Part shown: positions 17,569 through 26,107 of the stretch, piece after piece
Layout of the letters: each line of letters begins with the position of its first letter
Position numbering within the stretch: the stretch's first letter is position 1
DNA from: Niveibacterium umoris
Lineage (GTDB): Bacteria; Pseudomonadota; Gammaproteobacteria; Burkholderiales; Rhodocyclaceae
Direction of reading: 5' to 3'
NCBI RefSeq assembly: GCF_014197015.1
Contig: NZ_JACIET010000001.1
Coordinates: 806,001 to 870,000 of the forward strand
Length of the DNA: 64,000 bases
The notes under the pieces: generated by a model
Database searches by the model: none
Seen by the model: only the letters and a program-made list of their open reading frames with translations
What the model was told of the DNA's origin: nothing
Made by a program: the position numbers and the translations under genes

Positions 17569-18417
17569 TCAACGCTCGGTGTGGCGGAGGGAAAGGTCGA
17601 TTGCCCTCACGTCTTTTGTAAGGCGCCCGATCGAAATGCGATCAACGCCAATCTCAGCAATTGCGCGTACGGCCTCCAGATCTACGCCGCCACTTGCTTC
17701 GAGCTCGGCCTTTCCGGCGCTCATCTTCACCGCTTCCCGCATTGCATCGAGCGACATGTTGTCGAGAAGGATCATCTTTACACCGGCTGCAAGCGCTTCG
17801 CGAAGCTCGACCAGGTTTTCGACCTCGACTTCGATGAATACGTTCGAGGGGGCGATCGCCTTTGCTGCATCTACTGCCTTTGCGATGCTGCCGGCAGAAA
17901 TGATGTGGTTTTCCTTGATCAGGATACCGTCGTAGAGGCCAACGCGATGGTTGGTGCCTCCGCCGATTGCCACCGCATATTTCTGAGCAAGACGAAGACC
18001 GGGCAGGGTCTTGCGGGTGTCGACGATCTTCGCTTTCGTACCGGCAACCGCGTCGACATAGGCGCGCGTGGTGGTTGCCGTGGCGGAAAGAAGCTGCAGA
18101 AAATTCAGCGCAGTGCGCTCAGCGGTGAGCAGTGAGCGGGCGCTTGCGAGTACATCGCACAGCAACTCTCCGGACTCAACGCGGTCACCGTCTTTCGCGT
18201 GCCATACCACGGTGCAGTCAGGTTCAAGGGCCGCGAAGGTTGCGGTGAACCATTCTGTACCGCAGAGGATGGCGGATTCGCGGGTCACCACACGTCCACG
18301 GGCGTTGCGATCCGCCGGGATCAATTGCGCGGTAAGGTCTCCGGTTCCAATGTCCTCGGACAAGGACGCGGCGACGTTGCGAAGGATCTCCGCTCGCAGT
18401 TGTTCATTGATGTGCAT
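17569..18417 (-). CDS. nadC: nicotinate-nucleotide pyrophosphorylase (carboxylating)
   Basis: 282 residues, standard length. The motifs SEDIGTGDLTA, ERTALNFLQLLSATAT, DTRKTLPGLRLAQKYAV and GGGTNHRVGLYDGILIKENH are diagnostic, and a C-terminal EASGGVDLE motif completes the barrel. It converts quinolinate and PRPP to nicotinate mononucleotide in de novo NAD synthesis. It stands alone here; nadA and nadB are not in the window. Confidence 0.97.
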   Translation of the reverse strand: MHINEQLRAEILRNVAASLSEDIGTGDLTAQLIPADRNARGRVVTRESAILCGTEWFTATFAALEPDCTVVWHAKDGDRVESGELLCDVLASARSLLTAERTALNFLQLLSATATTTRAYVDAVAGTKAKIVDTRKTLPGLRLAQKYAVAIGGGTNHRVGLYDGILIKENHIISAGSIAKAVDAAKAIAPSNVFIEVEVENLVELREALAAGVKMILLDNMSLDAMREAVKMSAGKAELEASGGVDLEAVRAIAEIGVDRISIGRLTKDVRAIDLSLRHTER

Positions 18418-18906
18418 GGCAGGTTTTCTCGCTAGCTCGGCCCGAATCCGGGTCTCTGCGTCGGGGGGCAGGCGATGTCCGACGTCCGGTGTCTAAGGTA
18501 TACGCCATGGCGGCGGTCGCCAAGCCTTGGACGCAAAGACAGCCCCCCGCTTGGGCAAAACGTTGCCGCAACCCCATCAACATGCCTCAACGTGCACGCC
18601 TTGTACAGCCAGCTGCGCCGCGGCGTCCCCATTTCCGGACGGAGCTATGCGTGGAGGGTGCGCGCTTCACCGGGATCGAGGCGACCGCACACCGTGCGTG
18701 CTGATCATCACCCGGAAATTGCATCCAGCGTTCCCCAAGCTTTTCGACCCGGGGTTGAGCCGCATGTGCAGAAGCGATGTCAGCCCCACGCAAGGCGGTA
18801 TCGATCGATGCGCTGACATACACCTCAAATGGCGCTCGGAAAGTCAACGCCGACCCGCCTCGCTAAGACGGGTGCCCATGCTTGGGTTCTGTTGCGATGA
18901 GCATCC
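18418..18906. other. intergenic stretch between nadC and the PLP ammonia-lyase
   Basis: 489 bases without a supported gene; short frames on either strand have no ribosome site or family features. TCTAAGG at 18492-18498 can pair with CCTTGGA at 18525-18531 around two small palindromes (CGCCATGGCG, GGCGGTCGCC). On the - strand, TTGGCG and TATACC, 15 bases apart in the same area, could be a poor nadC promoter. Confidence 0.5.
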
Positions 18907-19884
18907 TCAGGCGGCACAGGGAAGTTGAAGCGCGGGCGCGAGGATTTCTGCAAACACTTTGCTATCGACGTTGCCGCCGCTCAGGACCACGCCGACGCGC
19001 GTGGCGCTGGCTGTGTCTCTATCCTGAATTGCCGCGGCCAGCGAGGCCGCGCCGGCACCTTCCGCCACGTTGTGTGTGGCAGTGAAGAGCAGTCTCATCG
19101 CAGCAGCGACCTCGTCATCACTCACCCTGATGAAGCGCGCGGTGCCTTCACGAATCAACGCCAGCGCTGCGGGGTCTGTGCGTCGGCACGCCATCCCGTC
19201 AGCGAGGCGTGTGCTGACCGCTGCTTCCTCGTTGCGTCCCGTCTCGAAGGCGACGGCGTAAGCTGGGGCGTGCGCGGAGACGACACCGACGATTTCAGTC
19301 GAGAGTCCGAGTGCATCGCGTGCGGCAATCATGCCGCACAGACCGGATCCCATGCCAACAGGGACATACACGGTATCGAGATGCTCGACGCCCTGGAGGA
19401 ACTCCAGTGCATACGTAGCAACGCCCGCGACGAGGTCAGGGTGGAAGGCGGGAACCAGGTGCCAGCCGTTGGTATTGGCCAGCATTGCGGCGTGCTCCCG
19501 TGCCGCCTGGAAGTCCTCGCCGAATTCGATCAGGTTGGCTCCAAGCGCGCGCATTGCTGCGTTCTTTTCGCTGCTGTTGTCGCGCGGGACGACGACATGG
19601 ACCCGGAAGCCGTGCGCGGCGCCCGCAAGCGCGATCGACTGCCCGTGATTCCCCCGGGTTGCGCAGACAACGTCCCTTGGCGCCTTTGTGCCTGCGAGCG
19701 ACGCGAAGTAGTTGAGGCCGCCCCGCACCTTGAATGCGCCAGTCGCGAGATGGTTCTCATGCTTGACCCAGACTTCCTTGCCCAGACTTGCGCACAACAG
19801 CGGCCAGCGGTAATGCGGCGTGGGGGAACAGAAGGGGCGAATGCGATTTGCCGCGTGCTGGATGCAATCGTGGGTCGGCTTCAT
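18907..19884 (-). CDS. threonine dehydratase-like PLP lyase
   Basis: 325 residues, fold type II PLP enzyme. The cofactor lysine is K52 in ATGAFKVRGG. CATRGNHGQS is the substrate/Asn loop, PVGMGSGLCG is the phosphate-binding glycine loop and VLSGGNVD closes the site. The family covers threonine and serine ammonia-lyases and 3-hydroxyaspartate ammonia-lyases. No C-terminal ACT domain is present, so it is the short, non-allosteric (catabolic) type. It is divergent from a MocR-type regulator whose start is 68 bases away, suggesting regulation of this gene by that protein. Confidence 0.88.
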   Translation of the reverse strand: MKPTHDCIQHAANRIRPFCSPTPHYRWPLLCASLGKEVWVKHENHLATGAFKVRGGLNYFASLAGTKAPRDVVCATRGNHGQSIALAGAAHGFRVHVVVPRDNSSEKNAAMRALGANLIEFGEDFQAAREHAAMLANTNGWHLVPAFHPDLVAGVATYALEFLQGVEHLDTVYVPVGMGSGLCGMIAARDALGLSTEIVGVVSAHAPAYAVAFETGRNEEAAVSTRLADGMACRRTDPAALALIREGTARFIRVSDDEVAAAMRLLFTATHNVAEGAGAASLAAAIQDRDTASATRVGVVLSGGNVDSKVFAEILAPALQLPCAA

Positions 19885-19923
19885 GGCGATTCCGGCTTGT
19901 CAGTGGTCAAGGTAAGTGGCATT

Positions 19924-19953
19924 TTGTATGCACTTTTGCGTGGATTGTGTGCA
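19924..19953. promoter_or_regulatory. direct repeats, candidate MocR operator
   Basis: TTGTATGCA at 19924-19932 and TTGTGTGCA at 19945-19953 differ at one base and start exactly 21 bases apart, two helical turns. They lie between the divergent PLP lyase and MocR genes, and the second overlaps the MocR start codon. MocR regulators are known to bind direct repeats, so self-repression plus control of the lyase is a reasonable inference. Confidence 0.5.
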
Positions 19954-21296
19954 TGACAAGCTGGCGCCCCGATTTGCAGGATGTGAATGGGCCACTGTTT
20001 CTGGCCGTGGTGGAACAGCTTGCGGAGGCTATCCGCAGCGGTCGCCTGCGTCCGGGCGATCGCCTGCCGACACACCGGCTGATGGCCGATCTCCTCGGCA
20101 TCAACGTCAGTACCGTGACGCGCGCGTACCGCGAGGCCGAGCGCAGGCGACTGATCGGAGGCGAGGTGGGGCGCGGCACCTTCGTTCTTGGTGCTGCTTC
20201 AGAGGCAAGGTTGTTTGCCTTCGCCGACCGCCCACAGGACACCCTGATCGATCTGTCGACCAACACGCCGCCAGGTTCCGGCGATGACGCCCTGAGCCGC
20301 ACCGTGCTGACCATGGCCGAGGAGGGAAGCCTCGCACGCCTTGTGGACTACCCGACGCCGGGCGATCTCTATCTTCATCAGGCTGCCGCACAAACCTGGC
20401 TCGCAATGCGGGGCATCGATGCGCCTCATGAAGCCCTGATCGTGTGTGCCGGCGCGCAGCATGCAATGGAAGCCGCGCTCGCGGCGGCCGGTGAAAGGGA
20501 GATTGGCTGTGAGTGCCTGAGCTGGCCAGGCCTCAAGGCGATTGCGCGAAGTCGCGACCTGCGACTGCACCCATTGCCGATCGACGACGATGGAATCCTC
20601 CCGGAGGCCCTGGAGCGCGCGGCACAACACGGCTTGCGTTGCCTGGTATGCATCCCGACCCTGCACAATCCCACGGCGCGCACCTCAAGCCTGGAGCGGC
20701 GTCGGGCAATCGTCGAGATCGCGCGTCGATACGATCTGATGGTGATCGAGGAGGACGTCTATGGCGCGCTGGCATCAGAGGCACCTGTTGCACTCGCGGC
20801 CCTTGCGCCGGAACGGGTGTGCCATGTGACCGGCCTGTCGAAGACCGTTTCCCCGGGGCTTCGCATCGGCTATCTGCTTCTGGCGCCGGGTCTCGTGTCC
20901 AGGCGATCTGCGCTTGAGCATCACACGCAGTGGTATGTCTCGCCACTGAGTGCGGAGGTGGCGCGGCGCTGGATCAGCGATGGAACCGCTGCGCAGCGGG
21001 TCGCTCAGCAACGCCACGAACTGGGCGAGCGCTGGAAAGTGGCGCTCACCTGCGTTGGGCAGCACCAGCCCGCCGGTGCGCATGAGTCGCCGCATCTGTG
21101 GCTACCATGTGCCGATGCTCGTGCGGCCGTGCGCGTGAGCGAGGCGGCGCGTCGCGCCGGGGTGGCGGTGGTGCCATCGGATACATTCGCGGTCGGACGC
21201 ATGTCAGCACCGGCCGGCATCCGCGTTTCTCTTGGGGCGGCAAGCAGCCGTTCACGCTTGCGCGAAGGGCTCAACCGCCTCGCCGCGGTGCTTTGA
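19953..21296 (+). CDS. MocR/PdxR-type transcription regulator (GntR HTH + aminotransferase fold)
   Basis: 447 residues. An N-terminal winged-helix GntR domain (about 8-75: AIRSGRLRPGDRLPTHRLMA, then NVSTVTRAYREAERRRLI) is joined to a class-I aminotransferase domain. The PLP lysine is about K297 in HVTGLSKTVSPGLRIGYL, with LHNPT and IEEDVYG upstream. Such regulators bind PLP or PLP-amino-acid adducts. Start ATG 19953 gives the normal MTSWRPD N-terminus. Divergent from the PLP lyase; related proteins usually control the adjacent gene. Confidence 0.92.
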   Translation: MTSWRPDLQDVNGPLFLAVVEQLAEAIRSGRLRPGDRLPTHRLMADLLGINVSTVTRAYREAERRRLIGGEVGRGTFVLGAASEARLFAFADRPQDTLIDLSTNTPPGSGDDALSRTVLTMAEEGSLARLVDYPTPGDLYLHQAAAQTWLAMRGIDAPHEALIVCAGAQHAMEAALAAAGEREIGCECLSWPGLKAIARSRDLRLHPLPIDDDGILPEALERAAQHGLRCLVCIPTLHNPTARTSSLERRRAIVEIARRYDLMVIEEDVYGALASEAPVALAALAPERVCHVTGLSKTVSPGLRIGYLLLAPGLVSRRSALEHHTQWYVSPLSAEVARRWISDGTAAQRVAQQRHELGERWKVALTCVGQHQPAGAHESPHLWLPCADARAAVRVSEAARRAGVAVVPSDTFAVGRMSAPAGIRVSLGAASSRSRLREGLNRLAAVL

Positions 21297-21351
21297 CTTT
21301 GGGGCGCTCTCGCGAGCGACAGGTCCAGCCTGCAACTGCGCTTGGCTGCCG

Positions 21352-22236
21352 CTATCGGGTCCGAGGGTGCGCACTATCCCAGGCGATCAGCAAGCCGGAA
21401 GTGCCGATCACCGCGATGCCGGCCAGCGTCGCTGCCGTGGGTGCATTGTCAAACACGATCCAGCCCAACAATGCCGCCCAGATCAGCTGGGTATACACGA
21501 GAGGCGAGAGCAGCGATGCCGGTGCGTCGCGGAAAGCCCGTGTCAGCAGGTAATGCCCGCTGCCGCCAAGCACCCCAAGTGCGGCGATCAATGCAGCATC
21601 AACGGCACCAGGCCAGGGCAGCGAATCGACCAGAAAGGGCTGCAGTGCGCTCAGCGAGAGCGTTCCGGCCAGCGCCGTGTAGTAGAGCATGGTGACCGGG
21701 TGCTCGCTTGAACTCAGCGTCCGAGTCATCAACTGGTAAGCCGCGTAAGCGACTGCCGCCGCCAGCGCACAGGCAACCCCAAGCGGATCAAGTCCATTCC
21801 CCGGCCGGGTAAGCATCAGCACGCCTGCAAAACCGATAGCGATTGCGCTCCATCGGATGTGGCCGATTCGCTCGCCGAGAATCGGGCGAGCGAGGATCGC
21901 GACCAGCAGCGGTGACGCAAATAGCAGCGCTGTCGCTTCGGCGAGTGGCATACGTTTGAAGGCCGCCATCGCCAGAACCGTCACGGCCACCAGAGACAAG
22001 CCCCGCAGCGATTGCAGCAAAGGGCGTTTGCTTGCGAGCAGTCGCCCGCGCCATCGCGGGGCGAGAAATACCGTCATCAGGATGAAGTGCGTGACGTAAC
22101 GGCCCCAGGCCAGCATGGCAACCGGCCAGGTGCGCGAAAGGTGCTTTGCGATTGCGTCCAGGCATGCGAACAGAACGACTGCGACGCAAAACAGAGCCAC
22201 GCCCCGCATTGGGCGCTCGCGACGAACGTCGGTCAT
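21352..22236 (-). CDS. EamA/DMT-family transporter
   Basis: 294 residues from ATG 22236, with ten hydrophobic segments in two EamA repeats. The motifs LFACLDAIAKHL, RYVTHFI, MPLAEATALLFASPLLVAIL and the second-repeat SPLVYTQLIWAALLGW are typical of the RhaT/EamA superfamily. An upstream in-frame ATG at 22335 would add 33 polar residues and overlap nnr, so I prefer the shorter form. The substrate is unknown; many relatives export amino acids or metabolites. It follows nnr by 37 bases and may be co-transcribed with it. Confidence 0.85.
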   Translation of the reverse strand: MTDVRRERPMRGVALFCVAVVLFACLDAIAKHLSRTWPVAMLAWGRYVTHFILMTVFLAPRWRGRLLASKRPLLQSLRGLSLVAVTVLAMAAFKRMPLAEATALLFASPLLVAILARPILGERIGHIRWSAIAIGFAGVLMLTRPGNGLDPLGVACALAAAVAYAAYQLMTRTLSSSEHPVTMLYYTALAGTLSLSALQPFLVDSLPWPGAVDAALIAALGVLGGSGHYLLTRAFRDAPASLLSPLVYTQLIWAALLGWIVFDNAPTAATLAGIAVIGTSGLLIAWDSAHPRTR

Positions 22237-22273
22237 TGAATGCGCAGCGCCGGGCGACGTGGCTCGGGCAGCG

Positions 22274-23770
22274 TCACCGGCGCACGCCTCGTGCGATGTC
22301 GCCAACCCAGCGGTTTCGGACTGCGCGTGCGGCAAGTGCTACCTCGGACGCCGTGATGCCAATCGCGCCGCTGCTGCTACGCGCAAGTTCATCAGCAGCC
22401 GCCCCGTGCAGGTGAACCCCGGCTTCGAGCGCCATCTTGGCAGGCCAGTGCTGAGCAAGCAGGCTGGCAACAATGCCCGTCAGCGCGTCGCCCATGCCGG
22501 CGGCCGCCATGCCGGGGTTGCCGGCGGTGTTGATCGCCCAGGTGCCATCGGGATGCGTCACGACGCTGCCCGCGCCTTTGAGGACGACATGGGCGTGATA
22601 GCGCTCAGAAACCATTTTCGCCGCACGCAGCCGATCGTCCTGAATGGCCGCTGTGCTGGAATCGAGCAAGCGGGCGGCTTCGGCAGGATGGGGTGTCAGG
22701 ACGGTTGGCGCTGAACGGCTCAGCACCAGCGCCCGCAGTCCCGGATGTGCGCTCAGCAGGTTGAGCGCATCGGCATCGAGGACGATCGGGCCGGAAAAGC
22801 TGAGCGCACGCTTCAGGTGCGAAAGTGCGGCTTCACTCTGACCGAGGCCCGGGCCTGCGGCGATAACAGAGGCCACGCGGTTGATGTCGTCGGGCGTGCG
22901 CATCATCAGTTCGGGATAGCTCGGGTCCAGCGCGGGAGCATCGACTGCCAGCGCGGCGACAAAGACGCGGCCGGCGCCAAGCACGAGCGCTGCCCGCCCT
23001 GCGATCCACGCCGCGCCTACCATTCCGGTAGCCCCTCCGAGGATTGCGAAGTCGCCGAATTGGCCCTTGTGGCTGTTGCGCGGCCGGTTTGTCAGGTATT
23101 CCGCGAAATCGGCTGGCTGGATGCGCCGTCCCGAGTCTTGCGGGGCTGCGTCCTGCAGGCCGAGGGTGTCTGTATGCAAGGAGCCGCAATGGTCGGGGCC
23201 GTCGAGGGTCAGGAGTCCGGGTTTGAGCGCAATGAAACTGAGGGTGTCGGTGGCACGAACTGCGCTGCCCAGCACGCGCCCAGTACCCGCGTCGAGCCCG
23301 CTCGGGATATCGAGGGCCAGGCGCCGACATGCGAGCGCGTTGAAACGTCTGATCCAGTCCGCGTACTTACCAGCAGGGGGGCGCGTCAGGCCAATGCCGA
23401 ACAGCGCGTCGACCGCGATAGCCCACGGTCCGGAGTCAAAGTCGCTCGCGACCTCTCCGCCCGCTTCGCGCCACTGGCGAAACGCGGCCGCTGCGTCGCT
23501 GGGCATGTCTGCCGCGTTTCCTGCAAAGGCGACGGTAACCGGCCAGGCTGCACGCTTGAGGTGTGTTGCGAGCACGAATCCGTCGCCGCCATTGTTGCCG
23601 GGGCCGGCCATGACGAGCACAGGCCCGCGCTGTTCGCACAGACGTTCGACAAGACTGAATGCCGCCAATCCTGCGCGTGCCATCAGCGGCGGTTCGGCCG
23701 AGGTGTGCCGCGCTTCTATCTCGCGCAGTGCATCGCAGGAAAGTATGAGATCTGAAGGTGCTGCGCCCAC
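22274..23770 (-). CDS. nnr: bifunctional NAD(P)H-hydrate epimerase / ADP-dependent dehydratase
   Basis: 498 residues. The N-terminal YjeF epimerase domain (about 1-215) has VMAGPGNNGGDGFV and DIPSGLDAGTG. The C-terminal YjeF-C/ribokinase-like domain (about 225-498) has SHKGQFGDFAILGG, LTPHPAEAARL and the nucleotide-binding NTAGNPGMAAAGMGDALTG. Together they repair hydrated NADH and NADPH. The start is GTG 23770 with GGGAGGA six bases before it; the frame stays open upstream to 24556, but that part overlaps the TPR gene on the same strand and lacks homology-like content. Confidence 0.93.
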   Translation of the reverse strand: MGAAPSDLILSCDALREIEARHTSAEPPLMARAGLAAFSLVERLCEQRGPVLVMAGPGNNGGDGFVLATHLKRAAWPVTVAFAGNAADMPSDAAAAFRQWREAGGEVASDFDSGPWAIAVDALFGIGLTRPPAGKYADWIRRFNALACRRLALDIPSGLDAGTGRVLGSAVRATDTLSFIALKPGLLTLDGPDHCGSLHTDTLGLQDAAPQDSGRRIQPADFAEYLTNRPRNSHKGQFGDFAILGGATGMVGAAWIAGRAALVLGAGRVFVAALAVDAPALDPSYPELMMRTPDDINRVASVIAAGPGLGQSEAALSHLKRALSFSGPIVLDADALNLLSAHPGLRALVLSRSAPTVLTPHPAEAARLLDSSTAAIQDDRLRAAKMVSERYHAHVVLKGAGSVVTHPDGTWAINTAGNPGMAAAGMGDALTGIVASLLAQHWPAKMALEAGVHLHGAAADELARSSSGAIGITASEVALAARAVRNRWVGDIARGVRR

Positions 23771-23825
23771 GTGAGTCCTCCCGGATGTTTCTATTCTAGG
23801 ACTTTGGACGGGGACCCTGAAACGA

Positions 23826-23850
23826 CAACTCCGGCGCGGGGCCGGAGTTG
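23826..23850 (-). terminator. hairpin after the TPR gene
   Basis: CAACTCCGGC at 23826-23835 and GCCGGAGTTG at 23841-23850 form a perfect 10-bp stem with a GCGGG loop. It lies 40 bases after the leftward TPR stop. Only a short T-rich run follows on that strand, so it may be a weak or rho-assisted terminator. Confidence 0.5.
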
Positions 23851-23889
23851 CGTGGTATTGCGCTGACGGGCGGGTGTGCCGCCGCAGAG

Positions 23890-24192
23890 TCAGTGCAGCG
23901 GGATCGCAGCGACCGGCGCGTTGACCCAGACCGCACCGCGGGTCGGGTCGAGGCGCTGTGCTTCGCCGTAGGCCTCGTTGGCTTGCGCAAACCGGCTCAG
24001 TTTGCGGTAGCAGTAGCCGAGACCCTGCCAGGCGTCGGAGCGGTCCGGCACAAAGCTGAGTGCCTTGCGGAACGCGCTCACGGCTGCTTCGAACTGACCT
24101 TCGCGCGCAAGGCTGATCGCGGACGCAAGGTGGTTCTCGGCGATCTCGACGGCGCCGGTGGTGAAGCGATGTGATGTCTCGTTGTTCATCAT
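23890..24192 (-). CDS. small TPR-repeat protein
   Basis: 100 residues. About two tetratricopeptide repeats are visible: AISLAREGQFEAAVSAFRKA followed by LSFVPDRSDAW, then QGLGYCYRKLSRFAQANEAY followed by GEAQRLDPTRGAVW. AGGAAA lies five bases before ATG 24192. No signal peptide or catalytic residues. TPR proteins act as protein-binding scaffolds; the partner here is unknown. Confidence 0.75.
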   Translation of the reverse strand: MMNNETSHRFTTGAVEIAENHLASAISLAREGQFEAAVSAFRKALSFVPDRSDAWQGLGYCYRKLSRFAQANEAYGEAQRLDPTRGAVWVNAPVAAIPLH

Positions 24193-24512
24193 TTGGTTTC
24201 CTGGTGTGGATGTGTGTGCCGACACTCGCGAAATATTGCGGTGACCGCTTGCATTCGTTATGGAAGGAGTGTAAGCGCCGAGGCTCGGCTCCTCCATTCA
24301 GGATTTCAATCTGATGAAAAGCGGGACTTGGACTGCCTTGGCAGCGAGCCGGCAGAACAAATACTGATGGCGATCTGCTGCGCCCGCCGCCGTGAAGCAT
24401 GTCGTCGATCAATTGTCGCCGACGTATGCGTGGACGCGTCGCAAGCGAGTCCGAGGGGGGAGGTAGGTAAGGCGTGCAGTCGCCAGGCGACCGGAGCCAC
24501 GCCTTTGCAAGT
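24193..24512. other. intergenic stretch between infA and the TPR gene
   Basis: 320 bases. The - strand presumably carries the TPR promoter. A small hairpin, GCCGAGGCTCGGC at about 24278-24290, is visible. Open frames here are short and not protein-like. Confidence 0.5.
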
Positions 24513-24779
24513 TCAGCGTGCCGGACCGTTCGATCCGTCACCGAACGCGGGGCCACGGTCGTCCTTGTGGCGGAAGGTAATGCGACCCTTGGTCAGATCG
24601 TAGGGTGACATCTCGAGCGTGACCTTGTCACCGGCAAGGATGCGGATGCGGTGTTTGCGCATCTTGCCCGACGCATAGGCAATGACGCCGATCCCGTTGT
24701 CAAGCGTGACCTTGAAGCGCGTGTCGGGCATCACTTCCTCGACCACGCCGTTCATTTCCAGCAGTTCTTCCTTGGCCAC
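24513..24779 (-). CDS. infA: translation initiation factor IF-1 (long paralogue)
   Basis: 88 residues. The OB fold of IF-1 is clear: [48 protein letters not shown] and [15 protein letters not shown]. About 16 residues ([17 protein letters not shown]) extend beyond the usual 72-residue end. Betaproteobacteria often have such an extra IF-1 apart from the ribosomal operon copy. IF-1 binds the ribosomal A site during initiation. It follows the cold-shock gene, but a terminator lies between them. Confidence 0.93.
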   Translation of the reverse strand: MAKEELLEMNGVVEEVMPDTRFKVTLDNGIGVIAYASGKMRKHRIRILAGDKVTLEMSPYDLTKGRITFRHKDDRGPAFGDGSNGPAR

Positions 24780-24833
24780 TCATGGCTCCTGTCAGGTGCA
24801 GAACGAGCGCTCTGCAGGGTTAGTGCGGTACAA

Positions 24834-24858
24834 CAAAAAAGCCCGGGCGGGCCGGGCT
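24834..24858 (-). terminator. terminator after the cold-shock gene
   Basis: On the - strand, AGCCCGG and CCGGGCT (24852-24858 and 24840-24846) form a stem with a 5-base loop, followed by a run of six T (complement of A at 24835-24840). It ends the csp transcript before infA. Confidence 0.85.
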
Positions 24859-24884
24859 CTTCTGCGAAATCGGCGATTGACCGA

Positions 24885-25088
24885 TTACTCGGGGCGAATG
24901 TTCGAAGCCTGCTTGCCCTTCGGGCCAGTCGTGACGTCGAAGTTCACGCGCTGCCCTTCGGCGAGCGTGCGGAAGCCCTTGGTCTGGATTGCGGAGAAGT
25001 GCGCGAACAGATCGTCGCCGCCTTCGTCCGGGGTGATGAAGCCGAAGCCTTTGGTTTCGTTGAACCACTTAACGGTACCGGTAGCCAT
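24885..25088 (-). CDS. cold-shock domain protein (CspA family)
   Basis: 67 residues. RNP1 (KGFGFI) and RNP2 (LFAHFSAI) RNA-binding motifs lie in the standard cold-shock fold, from [10 protein letters not shown] to SNIRPE. It binds single-stranded RNA as a chaperone. About 200 bases without a gene precede the start (25089-25288), enough for the long 5' leader typical of csp mRNAs; I did not identify a clear cold box. Confidence 0.95.
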   Translation of the reverse strand: MATGTVKWFNETKGFGFITPDEGGDDLFAHFSAIQTKGFRTLAEGQRVNFDVTTGPKGKQASNIRPE

Positions 25089-25288
25089 GTATCTAGCGTC
25101 CTGATGTGATGTTTGGGCATTCGCCTTGCCCGGGAAAGATGAAAATCAAGACGGAGATCGAGAACCGGAGAACCGCACGCAGAACTGCTGCGGGGCCTAG
25201 CTACTGCAATTGCACACTGCTTGAATTTCGGCGAGCCGCGAGTGTGGACGCTGCGCCGCGAATTTGCAAGACATTTTTGTGCGGTGTG

Positions 25289-26107
25289 TCAGCGCAGGCT
25301 GTCGGCGCCAGCGATCCAGCCTTCGATCGGGTCGATCGAAGGCGGCAGCGCATAGCCGCTGTGGCGCTGCGTCCAGGCCGTCGCTGCTTGTGTCAGGGCA
25401 AGGATTGCGTCGAGCGTATCGCCGCTCGCGTCTTCGATCGCATCGACCCGCAATGACTTGCCCAGATTGAGGCTCAGGGCCGCGTTGATACCTGCATTCA
25501 GGACCCCGTCGATGATGGTGATGCGGGCGGTGCGACGTGCATCATTCCAGCGCGCAGGGTCGTCGCTCTTGTACGAGCCGGCTGCATGGCGGCGCGCAAC
25601 CAGTGCAGGATAGGCTTCGACCGCCACCCGACTCGGATCACCCTGGTGCATGCCCGGTATTGTCAGGCCGGCAGCGAGCAGGCGCGGTGCGCCGGCGAGG
25701 AACATGAGGCCGACCGGTGGGTTGACCAGCTTGAACGGACTATGGCTCTTCGCTGGCGCGTCTGTGGCGCGGTGCGGATAGCGTGCGCCGTAAGGGCGTG
25801 ACGAGCGATAGGCATCAAGGGCCTGCTTGAAGGCGTCCTTACCCATCGCCGTGCAATGCGCGACCAGTGACGCCCAGTCAGTTGGCCATCCAAGGTCCCA
25901 GACCCCCTCTCGTGGCAGGCCAAACGGGAAGTCAAATGCACCCAGCCATGGACCCGGGGTGTGCAGCATCTCGTCGAAGGATGCCCACGTCGAAAGCCGG
26001 CTCACGTTCTCGCAGTGGACTACGCCGGCGTCGAACCATCCATGCGCGGCAGTGATGGGCTTGCGATTTGATGGTGCCGATGTGAAGTCGACGCCTATCA
26101 GCCGCAT
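25289..26107 (-). CDS. DUF429 family protein (RNase H-like fold)
   Basis: 272 residues. The N-terminus MRLIGVDFTSAPSNRKPITA matches the DUF429 pattern (G-D-f-t-s-A), with GAFDFPFGLPRE, RVAVEAYPALVA and a late DTLDAILAL. DUF429 is predicted to be a nuclease-like RNase H-fold family of unknown role. Its start lies inside the 3' end of the histone-deacetylase-like gene (10-base overlap), so the two are translated from one message. Confidence 0.8.
   Translation of the reverse strand: MRLIGVDFTSAPSNRKPITAAHGWFDAGVVHCENVSRLSTWASFDEMLHTPGPWLGAFDFPFGLPREGVWDLGWPTDWASLVAHCTAMGKDAFKQALDAYRSSRPYGARYPHRATDAPAKSHSPFKLVNPPVGLMFLAGAPRLLAAGLTIPGMHQGDPSRVAVEAYPALVARRHAAGSYKSDDPARWNDARRTARITIIDGVLNAGINAALSLNLGKSLRVDAIEDASGDTLDAILALTQAATAWTQRHSGYALPPSIDPIEGWIAGADSLR

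Noticed and set aside
18525-18545. GGACGCAAAG string resembling part of a cyclic-di-GMP-I riboswitch
   Set aside because: The required GNRA-capped P1b hairpin and the downstream GCC pairing are missing, and no + strand gene follows.
23771-24556. Long in-frame extension upstream of nnr that would make a 760-residue protein
   Set aside because: The part before GTG 23770 overlaps the TPR gene on the same strand, has no family features, and GGGAGGA lies just before the GTG.
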